NCBI GenBank assembly: GCA_022749755.1
Contig: CM040449.1
Coordinates: 2,933,157 to 2,997,156 of the forward strand
DNA: 64,000 bases
DNA from: Azadirachta indica
Lineage: Eukaryota > Streptophyta > Magnoliopsida > Sapindales > Meliaceae
Reading direction: 5' to 3'
The notes below the pieces were generated by a model, which worked only from the letters and a program-made list of their open reading frames with translations, was not told where the DNA came from and searched no databases. This document shows positions 1-10,706 of the stretch, in pieces (positions within the stretch are counted from its first letter, which is position 1; every line of letters starts with the position of its first letter). Both the position numbers and the translations under genes were made by a program.

Positions 1-965
1 AATTATTTCGTCTCATGCATGATGTTGTAAAATTTCCCCCACCTCATGTGATTTGAAATTCAATGTGGCTCAATATATGTCATTATTCACGATGAACATA
101 ACAAGACTCTTATCCGGCAAGGTGGGTCAGATCAAAATTGTGGGCTTACTCAAGTCCAATTTTACCAAAAGACATAGAGTCTCTGTGGGCCTATTTTTTT
201 AAGCCTTCTGTCTACACTTCTCCTTTGTTTCGAACAAGGCCAACTTTGAAAAACCATTTAATTTGGATCGCCGGAGGCAGGGTTTTCATGCACTGCTCAT
301 TGAGCAAAAAAAAAAAACGAACGTCCTGCTTACGACTCCCTGAAAAAGAGACGGTATTTCTTCTTCTTCATAGTTAATGCTAACAGTGCAAATGTTCCAC
401 AGGTCAAGTTCATATCTGTGCTAATAAATTAAAAGGTTAATAACCAAGGGACAAAAAGGTGTGGTCGTGCTGATAAGATTCCACGAATAATAGTTGAGAT
501 GCAATGGAAGGAAGATACATTTATTATTTATTAAAGAGATTTACGGTTTTACGTCTGTGTGATTCCCTTTTTAATGTAGTACAGACCACAGTCTACAGTC
601 TGTGGCTCTGTGGCTCGAGCTTGCTAGTTGGGTGAAGAGAAATAGAGTCTCTTCCCATTATTAATGAGGGTTCTGATACAGTACTTTGAATTTTATAGAA
701 AGAATAATATTTTGGAGATGGGTCCTGTGTTGCAATTGAATGCTCTGGTCCTAGTTGTGGGTTTTGGTAGTCAAGGATTTTAAATGCAAATCTGCAAAGT
801 TCTCCCTTTTTCTCTCTCTTTTTTCTTCTTAAATTCCATCCGAGACGACGATAACATTCCCATATTTCCTCTCTTTCTTTTCTCCTTCTTCTTTCTCTTC
901 AGGCTGTAATGAAGAGCTGCAACATTTGAAATAGGTACTATGATATTGGCCCGGTTCACTCAGAG
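1..965. other. intergenic, no gene seen
   Basis: I see no convincing coding region. The only open frame of note (138-377, plus) has an unconvincing composition with a lysine run and no recognisable domain. A pyrimidine-rich tract at about 800-900 ends in a possible splice acceptor, but no coding exon follows it. Confidence 0.5.
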
Positions 966-1067
966 AAAACACTGCGTTTCTAAGCAAAAGACTGAGGTTG
1001 AGCTTAAACGTTGAGTAAAACACTGCGTTGCTAAGCAAAAGACTGAGGTTGAGCTTAAACGTTGAGT
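966..1067. repeat. 51-bp direct tandem duplication
   Basis: Two head-to-tail copies (966-1016 and 1017-1067) are nearly identical, with one visible mismatch (tttct versus ttgct). The low divergence suggests a recent duplication. The repeat lies in non-coding DNA, just before a short stretch with donor-like (about 1153) and acceptor-like (about 1251) signals. Confidence 0.85.
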
Positions 1068-2215
1068 ACTGGTGGACTTTGATTGAGCCGTGCCAATATC
1101 TCAGTGCTTACTTCTAACACTATGCGGCACAACCAAATCCATATATGCATTGAAGGTGAGTACTTTCCACCTGTTTCAACGTTCTCCTCTGTAAAATCTC
1201 TAAAATTGCCTGTACGTTTTTGTAACACTAAACTTTGTCTGGTTATTTTCAGACTGCTGTTTTTACGTACTATCACGATATAGAACAAGGAAATGATTGC
1301 CTTTTTCGTTGGGGCGAGAAAGGGGCATGTGAGCATATTGATCATATATATATATGTGTGTGTATAGTTACGTCTTTATAAACCAGGTTTACTATACACC
1401 AGTGTCAAATTCTAACTTTAGAAGAGAAGCACTGACAGTTATTAATATAGATATGTATTAAAGAAAATCAGTAAAATATTCAATTAGGGTTTTATTTCGA
1501 CTATCTTCAAAATAAAAAAATTAACGACCAACTTATTGTTTTCCAACTACTTTTAGGAGAATTTTCACTTTGTAATTAATATACCGATCCGTTTACCTAT
1601 CTGTCAAAAGGTTTTTCTGGATTTTGGAATATATACAGACCTACCAACTTCAAGAATCTTAATTAAAATTCCAGTGTAGTGGCCTTGACTGATTTGCCCT
1701 TCAGCTCATAATTGAAAGGGTAGGAATTCCTTATTATAACATATTTACTATTACCCCAGCAGAAACAAGAATAGCATTAATTATGTTTTCATTATTTTAC
1801 ACGAATATCAGAACCCTGTTTATAGGGAAAAATTAAAGGGACAACATATGAAAGCAGTAACACAAGGTATACACAGAGGGAAAGGGGTTTGCATTAGACC
1901 AAAAGGAGCGCAGATTGAACAGAGCGCTCGCTTATAACTGCAATGAATTTGGATTCGACCGACAGAAATAACATATGCATGGATCCATCTACATAAAACT
2001 TTTGTTTGTTTGTTTGGTTTTCCTTCCAAGTATTTACCGTCAGAAACTAGCAGCAAACAAAAGATGAGTTAGTTGAGAGAGTAAATGTGAGCGTTGGCCA
2101 ATCTTTAATAAGAAATAGTAAAGTGGTTAGCTAGATAAAGGAAGACATTTATTAATTTGTAAGGACAGATGCTTGCTATCACTTTAGCAATGCATGCAGT
2201 CAGACAAAGATTCCC
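1068..2215. other. intergenic, no gene seen
   Basis: Mostly AT-rich DNA. Possible splice-like signals near 1155 (AAG|GTGAGT) and 1251 (TTTTCAG) do not connect any convincing reading frame. The remainder, including the minus-strand open frame at 1820-2056, shows no recognisable protein. Confidence 0.45.
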
Positions 2216-2470
2216 TCATTCAATACTTTTCGCATGCATGTTCTTCCTATTTATTACACGCATTTTAATTTTGATCACTTCATCACTTGGCACCTTCCCT
2301 TTTCGAAAATTGAAATGGGATGCCAGAGAGAGAGGATCCAAGTAATCAGTTGATATAAAATATCCTGTTTCTTCAAATATATAACCTGCATCTACTTTTA
2401 GAACAATCAATATCAAACAAATTAAGACCGATATTAGACAGAAGTTGTTAGGAACAAACATAACATCCAT
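2216..2470 (-). CDS. candidate small secreted peptide precursor (84 aa), DYxDP motif
   Basis: I do not recognise this gene, and it may be a chance frame. From the ATG at 2470 it would encode 84 residues. The N-terminus reads like a signal peptide: a hydrophobic core rich in Leu, Ile and Val (about residues 11-24), then VDAG as a possible cleavage site. A motif TDYLDP follows, with a His six residues after the Pro, and a basic tail (FRKGK, INRKN). The spacing D-Y-x-D-P...H partly resembles tyrosine-sulfated PSY-type plant peptides, but the rest of that consensus is absent. The start chosen is not the first ATG of the open frame (2563). I prefer it because it has A at -3 and G at +4, places the hydrophobic stretch at the N-terminus, and sits about 60 nt below a TATA-like box. 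No homologue is claimed. Confidence 0.3.
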   Translation of the reverse strand: MDVMFVPNNFCLISVLICLILIVLKVDAGYIFEETGYFISTDYLDPLSLASHFNFRKGKVPSDEVIKIKMRVINRKNMHAKSIE

Positions 2471-2526
2471 TATACACACACACATATAAGCGCTGCAAAA
2501 AGAATCGACCTTTAAACTAGTCCTAA

Positions 2527-2534
2527 ATTTATAG
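2527..2534 (-). promoter_or_regulatory. TATA-like box for the candidate peptide gene
   Basis: On the minus strand the sequence reads CTATAAAT, 57 nt upstream of the proposed ATG at 2470. That would put transcription start near 2500. AT-rich plant DNA produces such boxes by chance, so it is only supportive. Confidence 0.3.
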
Positions 2535-2570
2535 GGAAATGCCTTCCGATCCTCCAGGTGCATTGAGAGA

Positions 2571-5250
2571 GTGATTGACTAGCGACGGGAAACTCGGGCC
2601 CCTAATTATATAATGTCCCATGCCATCAGCTCCGATCCTGAGAATCCAATCTTTGGTGTTCAGATTGTAAGTGTTGTTAGAGCTTTAATACAATATATTC
2701 TTAAAATGTAAAATTCGTTTTAATTCTCTATTTATTAACAAAGTCACATATAGAGTCAGTAATATACTCATGATTAATGTTTGTTATATTTATTTATTTA
2801 AGGAATACAAAATTTATGATTGCTAAAGGATCAAGATTACGTAATTCTTATTCTAAGGAATTCATAACTTCCATGGAGGATACAAATTAAATTATGAATT
2901 CCTTATTTAACTCTGTGTAATTTTATTCTTATAAACGATCGCAAATTCTTAACTTTAGCACTGTTTGACCTGCTATCCATTTGTTATGGAAAGTATTGGA
3001 CGCATGACACATCAAAAGAAATTCATGAATATTGAGAAAATCATTTTGAATATTAAAAACTAAAAAGGATATAATCAATATCTGCAACTTTTATCATAAT
3101 ACAGGGAATATCATGTTTTCATGTTGAAATTAAAATTCCAGGTCGTCGATGATCCCATTGCACAGTAATAAGGAAATGCGAACTGTACCTCATTGTTACC
3201 CAAAACTTCCTCCCTATTGTCACATTTTTTTTATTAATTGAGTTAAAAGTCTCATCCCCTATTTTCTGTTTTGTTCTTCAATTTTTTTATTAATTTTCAA
3301 TTTTACCTTCCTTCTATTTGGATAATTCGCATTTGGGTTGAGCCGCCGATATTACCCGATTTAAAAATCTTTTGAAAATAAAGGTCAGTTAGGTATTCAA
3401 ATTTTTTCATTTATAACACTCTTACGTTCCAACCACTATACTAAATCAAAATTTATCATAATGTTTTCAAGGAAAAATGTCTGATAGCACTGTTATATGA
3501 TTTAATACTTTATCACTCTCTAATATTTGACAAATATCCTATAATTTTTATAACGTTATCTTTATAGAAAAAAATTGTTGATTTTGAAGAGTATTTACAT
3601 ATTTTGACATGTTTTACTTATATGAATGTCAAAAACCTAACAGGTGCACATTGAACTGCTTTCATTAATTATATTGTGTAAAAAAAAAAAAAAAAAAAAA
3701 ATAAGGAACGATATTTTTCTCTTTCCCTATACCGCTGTATTACTTTAATTGATCCCAAATCTAGTCATTTTTTGTTTGCTATTGAGTGACAGGAATGGCT
3801 ACTTAGGCAACCTCAAAGGGCGACAAAAATTCGAAGCATGGACTGCCGGACTGGGCATGGTGGCTTTTCATGAAGGAGACTGAAAGATTATACATATTTA
3901 TATTTATATTAATGTACTAGGCATGGTTAGTAATATTTTAGCATATGATATTAATTTAAGTTATTATTAAATTTTTTTATAACGATAATTTCTTTTTTTA
4001 AATTTTTTATTAAAATAATAAATTAAAAAAATTTTATTTAGTTATCAGTATATTATGAAAATAGGGTTTAAATTGTTATAATTGAGAAAAATATATCTTA
4101 CTTAGTGCTAGTGCTAAAGTTTAAAGAAAAAATAAAAATAGTTTAACAAATCAACTGATAAAAAGTAAAAGTTAAGAAGGGTATTTGTCGTTTTCCATGC
4201 TACGGGGATATTATCTTTTACTAATTATTAATGATGTATCTATCATTTTCCCATACTTTAAGGAGTATTTGTTAATTTTATTAAAAAATAAATATTAATT
4301 AGGGTAGAGAGTACTGGAATAAAAGTAGGTGCAAGAGCAAAATTCCAACAAAAAGAGAGATAAGAAGAGACTTAGCTATAATATTATGTAAAAAATATTA
4401 TATTTAGGAATGTTATAAAACCTCTTTCGAGTTTGGGTTCTATAGGGACCTTAAATGAAATAAATTTGAGATGATATGATAGAAAATGAGAGACGATTAA
4501 CCTTTCGTATTACTAATAGAGTGAACAATAGTTTAATACTCTTTTTTACTATACCGTGCCCAATTTCCTGTATAATCAAAATTTATACATATATATATAT
4601 ATATAATATTACAATATGTTATTTTTAAATATATATAATATTTAATAAAAAAAATTTTAATTTATAATTATTTTATTCTATCAAGTAGTCTGTATTTTTA
4701 ATATAATTATTTCATATGAATAATTTTGTAGTATAATAAGTGGGAATAGAAAATCTATTCCTTCACACGAGGATTTTCCATGTTTGTGTTATAAAAATTT
4801 ATTGAAGAAACGGATAGAGAATGAGGATCAAATTGTGGTGAATGAGAAAGGGCTCTCCAACCCTGTTCTGCGTCATTGTCGTATTTAATTAAATCTTTTG
4901 TATTTCTTGATTAATAAAATATGAATACAAGGGACTTTAACATAGGCAATAATAATATTTGATATTCTATAACTATCAATCCATCTTTTGTTATTTCCAT
5001 TTCATTCTTGCTGGCATCATCCAATACGATTGGGTGACTGTTACCGTTAAGGTATGACGCCATGGCAATTGATATCATTATTCAGAAAAATCTACAAGTT
5101 TTAAATGTGAGAATATAATAAATCTTCCGTCTAAAAAATTCTACGAGTTGTTGTCAACACTTAAATTTTATATAAACACTGGAAAAATATATTTGAATGT
5201 GAAAATATAATATGTCTTCCCTTTAGAAAATTCTTCAATCTTTTTGTTTC
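2571..5250. other. AT-rich intergenic DNA with repeat relics
   Basis: No gene is visible. The stretch holds a poly(A) run (about 3681-3701) and the first copy of a 22-bp exact repeat (2867-2888, second copy 5627-5648). The part at about 3960-4270 resembles one arm of the foldback element at 40.7-41.9 kb; a 29-nt block at about 4000 is identical to one near 41615. Confidence 0.5.
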
Positions 5251-5254
5251 ACTC

Positions 5255-5650
5255 GTGATGCGTCCAACATTGTCCATGTGAAATCGATCGGGGTGGGTAA
5301 TAAAACAGTGTATCTGCAATTAATGGGATTAGTCAAAATTGACCAACGGATCGACCTAGAATTTTCAGCATGAAAAATCATATTCGGTGAATTGAATTGT
5401 GATAAGAAATAGAGAACTTGCAGACCCTTCGTTTTCTCAATTAATTAATATTCATGAATTTTGTTTTGATGTATCATGTCTCCAATATTTTCCATGACAA
5501 TTGGCAATTGGTTTGGTACAGCTAGCTTATGATCTCTATCTGCAATAGGAATACTAGATCAACTTACAGTCTAAATTTTCAGCTGGCATTAAACATAACA
5601 TTCCTTGAATTGTAATAAGAAAATACGGAATTCATAACTTCCATGGAGTC
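5255..5650. repeat. diverged tandem duplication, period about 214 bp
   Basis: Two diverged copies share blocks in the same order: a GATG...TCCAAxATT...TCCATG block, an ATCTGCAAT block, AATTTTCAGC, then GAATTGT(G/A)ATAAGAAA. The second copy ends in a 22-bp sequence repeated exactly at 2867-2888, so the family has another fragment 2.7 kb upstream. The function is unknown; this is probably transposon-derived. Confidence 0.55.
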
Positions 5651-6702
5651 ATCCATATATTTTATATATATATATATATATATTTATATATAAAACAAAT
5701 AATTAATTGTTGCTCAAGTATTAATTAACTCTAGATATTTTTTAAAAAATAAGAGAATTAATTAGAAGAAATTTTACATTTATTGATACTACATATAATT
5801 TCCATGCGAAAGATGAGGATATATAAATAACTTTAGAATTGAAGAGAAATATTAGATGAAAGCGCTTAGAAAGAACAGTATAACTGCTAGTGAGAACTGC
5901 TCTCTGATCAAACCATAAATTAAACCAGTATGCAATATTTTTAGTTCATATTCGAATAAATTAGGTATGTTTGAATATCAGCCGTGTTAAACCCATTATA
6001 ATTTGATCCGCAAGCAGCAGTATAAGCACTGACGTATAAAAACAAAAACCAATCACCAATCTGAAGTTCTGGTAAGTAGAGATCAGTAGATACCTTATAC
6101 TCTGCATCACAAGTTATTTATTTATTTATTTATTTTTGTATATGTATCAAATATACTCTATCGAAAGGTAAAATTTATTTTATTTAAGATAGTTTTAGTC
6201 TCTTGTTCTATTTGTAATTTGACTATTACTGTTTATTGATCTTTTCCTGAACATCAGAGTAATGCAAGATTGTATAAAATAGTACATATTGATTCAAAGA
6301 GAGAAAAAAAAATGATTCTAAGAATGTGAAGACATAAATAAGAATATTTTATTCATCTAAAAATCTCTATTAACTAGTATAACAATTAAAAGAATATGCC
6401 CTTTTACTGCACTTAGAAAAAAGAGGTTAGAAGTTTAAGAAGATTTTAAGAGAATATTAGACTCAATCCATATTAAAATAAAAATAATTAAATAAATTAA
6501 CAAAAGCACGATTCATTTTGTTTCCAAAATAAACAAGATATCTGGTAACATATGTCAATGTTAAGCCAATTAATTTGTTCATCAAAATCTTTAAGAATTC
6601 GATCTTGCGGTTAAAATACTTGGTCTAGCAGCTGATTTCGAATGAGTCTTATGGTTTGTTAGGGGAGTCTCATTGTAATTTTAAAATTAGCTAACAATTT
6701 AA

Positions 6703-7123
6703 GGGGCCTTGGTGCAACTTTTCAAATAGAGTTTTTAAAATAAAACTTTTACCTGTAAAACTTTTATGAATAGAGTTTTTAACAAATATTTATTAATTGT
6801 CTAGTTGTCACAAATAATTTTTGAAAAATTTTTGAGTAATTACTTTAATAGACAAATTTTTAATATTTTATTTTAAAGAAATAACGTAAAATTTTTAAAA
6901 TAAAGTAAGGGTATTTTAAACAATTTTATCTTTTAAAAAAGTTGGAGAAGTTCTACTATCAAAAGTTCAAATTTTGGATTTCTTTCAATAGAAGAAAAAT
7001 AATTTTTTTAATTTTCAAAAGTTATTTTTTATTGTCAAACAAACAACATTAAAAAATTTAAAAAAAACTTTTATTATTAAAAAAGTCTTTTTGGCCAATG
7101 AAAAGTCAAACCAAATGGGCACT
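6703..7123. mobile_element. MITE-like non-autonomous DNA element
   Basis: A roughly 420-bp AT-rich segment is bounded by imperfect inverted ends. The left end reads GGCCTTGGTGCAACTTTTCA. The right end, read on the other strand, gives GCCCATTTGGTTTGACTTTTC. The shared core is TTGGT..GACTTTTCA. The ends resemble the gggc...TTTGGT termini common in plant MITEs. I could not define a clean target-site duplication, so the superfamily is unassigned. Confidence 0.4.
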
Positions 7124-7129
7124 AAGTAT

Positions 7130-8617
7130 TTAAAAATAATATTTATCAATTATCTTAGTTATTATATTTCTTAAAATTAATATAAACTTAGCAAGCACAA
7201 ATATATTTGAAATTCTTAGTAGTCTAAGGTAGTATTTTTTTTCTGAACTTTAAATATAAATGAAATATGAATCTAATTAAAATTTGAATCGAAATAATAT
7301 ATCTAATTTTTTTATTTTAAAACATATGATAATAAATATTAAGTTTTTTATTTCAATAAAATAAAAAATCTGAAAATTGATATTTTAACATATATATTCT
7401 TTTAAAATAATATACTTATATTTATACTAATTTTGATTATATTAGCACAATAATAAATAAAAAAATTAATAAATTATATTAGTACGTATATTATTTATTT
7501 GTTTGATGTATACTTTTTAAAAAAAAATTTTTTAATAAATGATATAAAGATAAATAAAAATTAAATAAAAATAATAAGTCATATTATATTATAGTTTATA
7601 ATTATATAAATATACAAATTTATTATAATAATTAAAGTATAAAATAAGCAAAAAAATGATAAGTAGAGAGAACACACAATAGGAAAGAAATAGTTAAAAA
7701 TAGTTAATTAGAATTTTAATTTTGTTAGATAAATAAATTAATAAAATAGAGATATTTTTAAAAAAATAAAAATGTTGAATTATTCATACATTTATTCATT
7801 CAAATTTAAAAAAAAAAAATTTAATTTAATTATATTTAAATTATTTTAACAAATATTTAAATATAAGTTAAAAGATAAATTGACTTTTAAATATTTGAAT
7901 AATTATATTCAAATTTTAATTAAAAAAAACAAATAACCACTAAGTAAAAAGCATGGGTTATAGAATTAATCCCTATATATTTTCCACATATTTGTACTTT
8001 GTGTATTCAAATAAATGTGTCAGTCACGTTAACCTTCTCACATTCAATTCCCATATTACAGATCTCTTCTTGTCCAATTTTAAAATATTTGAATTGATCT
8101 TTTTTTCCCTTTTTTTTATTAGGTCAGCCCAATGCAGAACTTTAAAATTTTGAATGAAAAATTATGCCAAATTTCATAATTATTTTTATACACCATGAAC
8201 AGTTAATTTAGTCAATAGAAATTGAGAAAATATTTGTTATTGATAAGAATTTCATTTTTATTCTTACCAAATCCTATATATATAATTGATCAATATTTTT
8301 ATCTTTAATAATTAAATTAATTATACACACTTATTAATCAAATTTTAATTAATATAACATGCATGGACATTTTGCGAAATAAAGGACTCATATTTGGTGT
8401 ATAAATACAAACTACTTTGATGTTCTTTCATTCAATTTAACCCAAAACCGAAAAGCAAACATACAGCAAGCTGATGAGTCTTATTTAGGCAAAGCTTGTG
8501 GCTCATGCATGTGTCGTACGCAAACCTAATCTCTGTTTTCTTACGTTTCTCTTATATACGTAGTCATCATTAGGCTTTAGCCGAATAATTTTTCGGCTGA
8601 GTTAGAGCAAGAACCAT
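7130..8617. other. very AT-rich intergenic DNA
   Basis: No gene is seen. The composition is dominated by A/T runs up to about 7930. The short open frame at 7953-8153 has no recognisable feature and is treated as chance. Confidence 0.5.
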
Positions 8618-8637
8618 ATACATATATGCATGCATGC

Positions 8638-8670
<33 letters not shown>

Positions 8671-8688
8671 TGTATGTATGTATATGTA
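8618..8688. repeat. 30-bp perfect palindrome with overlapping RY motifs, fused to a (TATG)n microsatellite
   Basis: Positions 8618-8647 form a perfect 30-bp palindrome centred on overlapping CATGCATG (RY) motifs, and it runs straight into about ten TATG units. It lies about 810 bp upstream of the ODC start codon. RY motifs are binding sites of B3 transcription factors of the ABI3/FUS3/LEC2 family; that they act here is inference. Confidence 0.85.
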
Positions 8689-9047
8689 GTGTTCAAGCTA
8701 CAAGCTTTTCTTAATTAATTACGAAGGGAAGTCGTATTTGTATAACTTTACAATTTAACTAGCAAAAACCCAAAATCGGTTAGACTTTTCATTCCTAAAA
8801 TGAATAATATCAACTTCAGTTTCGAAGAAAAATTCAACTCGTTTGTATGCTTTTTGGGTATAGAGGTGCCATAACATGTTTGAACAAACGTGCGTGGTAA
8901 GTCTTATTAAATTTTGTTTTTGTTCTTGGTAAGCGTTGATTTGATAGCATGAATAAATAACAATTAAAGTGCTAAATATTAGAATTAGGATCTTATACAT
9001 ACTGATAAATAAACTTAATAAAGCATTCATATGCATCATCAAAGGCA

Positions 9048-9093
9048 GCGAATCGGAGGTTTTTAAACCTAGGCTCTCGTCCGGCCGATTCGC
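9048..9093. repeat. GC-rich inverted repeat (hairpin)
   Basis: Nine-bp arms GCGAATCGG (9048-9056) and CCGATTCGC (9085-9093) flank a loop that itself contains a near-palindrome (AGGTTTTTAAACCT). The GC content is unusual for its surroundings. It could be a transposon end or a cruciform; it lies about 365 bp upstream of ODC. Confidence 0.6.
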
Positions 9094-9352
9094 CGCTTAC
9101 GCGTAATTTCCGCGCTTAGAATCATTCGAACATCCCATACCATACGCGCAATCTGCCCCCACACACAAGAATATTAATAATATTGATCAACATATAAAAT
9201 TCTAGCTACTACTAAACAATCAAGCGACCAAAATTATATTCCGCCCTCTTATAATTAAGTTTGTGCTGATTCTCTTTTGTCCACCACCTTTCTTCTTTCT
9301 ACTCCTCCACCAACTCAACTCATGATGATGCCGTTGCCACCAAATTATCCCA

Positions 9353-9361
9353 CTATATATA
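9353..9361 (+). promoter_or_regulatory. TATA box of the intact ODC gene
   Basis: CTATATATA lies 98-106 bp upstream of the ATG, predicting transcription start near 9385. The resulting leader of about 75 nt contains no upstream ATG. Confidence 0.6.
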
Positions 9362-9458
9362 CAGCTCAAATATACAACACAACATTAATTCCTCAACCCT
9401 AACGTACTTCTGCTAACCCGTAATTATTAACAATAATTTATTCCCCCTCCATTTTTTC

Positions 9459-10706
9459 ATGGGGTCGATCCCAAAAAGCCTCCATTCTTCTGTATTTAAC
9501 GCAACCGGAGTTAAGGGCAAGAGAATCACCGCACTGTCGGAAAATGGGTTGACTGAATTCATCCAGTCAATTATTTTCAAGAAACAAGACGTGAAAGAAC
9601 CATTTTATGTGCTTGATTTAGGTGCTGTCATTTCCCTTTATAACAAATGGCGTCGTAGCCTTCCGATGGTTCGTCCCTTCTACGCCGTTAAGTGTAACCC
9701 AGAGCCGGCTCTCCTTGGCGCCCTTGCAGCCATCGGCTCAAGCTTTGACTGCGCGAGCCGGGCCGAGATTGAAGCCGTTGTGGCCCTCGGAGTTTCGCCG
9801 GACCGAATTGTTTATGCAAATCCGTGTAAAGCAGAGTCACATATTAAGTACGCAGCCAGTGTTGGTGTTAATTTAACAACTTTTGATTCGAAAGAGGAAG
9901 TTGAAAAGATCAGAAAATGGCATCCGAAATGTAATTTATTACTCAGGATCAAAGCTCCCGAAGACGGCGGAGCAAGGTGTCCTTTGGGTCCCAAATACGG
10001 CGCGCTCCCGGAAGAAATCGGGCCGCTACTCCAAGCTGCTAAAGCGGCGTGGCTCAACGTCAACGGCGTTTCATTTCATATCGGAAGCGGAGCCACACAC
10101 TCGGGCGCATATCGGGAAGCCATAGAAGCGACAAAAAGGGTTTTCGAATCTGCGAATAAGCACGGTACGTCTAAAATGCATGTACTAAACATTGGCGGTG
10201 GCTTTACAGCTAATGCACAATTTGAGGAAGCGGCATCCGCCGTTAAAACCGCACTTCAAGCTTATTTCCCAAATAAACCGGGTTTGACGGTCATTTCAGA
10301 ACCGGGTCGTTTCTTCGCGGAGTCGGCGTTTACACTGGCCACGAACATTATAGGCAAGCGGGTTCGTGGTGATCTAAGAGAGTATTGGATTAACGACGGG
10401 ATTTACGGATCTATGAACTGTATATTGTACGACCATGCAACTGTCACGTGTACGCCGTTAGCTTGCACGTCAAATCGTGCGAATCCCAGTTGCAAAGGAT
10501 TGAGGACGTACAAGTCAACGGTGTTCGGACCCACGTGCGACGCTCTTGATACGGTTTTGACTGGTTACCAGTTACCGGAACTTCAGGTGGGCGACTGGCT
10601 TGTGTTTCCCAATATGGGTGCTTATACGGCTGCCGCCGGTTCCAGTTTCAATGGGTTTAACACCGCCGCCATTTTGACCCACCTTGTGTATTCGAAATCA
10701 AGCTAA
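9459..10706 (+). CDS. ODC: ornithine decarboxylase (EC 4.1.1.17)
   Basis: This enzyme decarboxylates L-ornithine to putrescine, the direct plant route into polyamines and, in some species, alkaloids. It is a PLP fold-type III enzyme acting as a head-to-tail dimer in the cytosol. The 415-residue, intronless frame has every hallmark: PFYAVKCN with the PLP lysine at Lys78, FHIGSGAT with His207, the phosphate-binding IGGGF (245-249), EPGRFF (281-286), [11 protein letters not shown] (311-321) and FGPTCD with catalytic Cys360. The CPLGPKYGA loop (174-182) matches other plant ODCs. His326 of YDHA is kept; I recall a change at a corresponding active-site His marking the lysine/ornithine decarboxylases of alkaloid-making legumes, so an ordinary ODC is likelier. 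The start is the first ATG after the TATA box. Nothing is missing, and length and motifs are normal. A damaged paralogue lies 7.7 kb downstream on the same strand. Confidence 0.96.
   Translation: MGSIPKSLHSSVFNATGVKGKRITALSENGLTEFIQSIIFKKQDVKEPFYVLDLGAVISLYNKWRRSLPMVRPFYAVKCNPEPALLGALAAIGSSFDCASRAEIEAVVALGVSPDRIVYANPCKAESHIKYAASVGVNLTTFDSKEEVEKIRKWHPKCNLLLRIKAPEDGGARCPLGPKYGALPEEIGPLLQAAKAAWLNVNGVSFHIGSGATHSGAYREAIEATKRVFESANKHGTSKMHVLNIGGGFTANAQFEEAASAVKTALQAYFPNKPGLTVISEPGRFFAESAFTLATNIIGKRVRGDLREYWINDGIYGSMNCILYDHATVTCTPLACTSNRANPSCKGLRTYKSTVFGPTCDALDTVLTGYQLPELQVGDWLVFPNMGAYTAAAGSSFNGFNTAAILTHLVYSKSS

Noticed and set aside
8755..9042. 95-residue minus frame with a hydrophobic start
   Set aside because: Low-complexity hydrophobic N-terminus, no conserved motif, no good promoter, and a GC hairpin immediately upstream. 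It could be a transposon remnant but I cannot support a gene.
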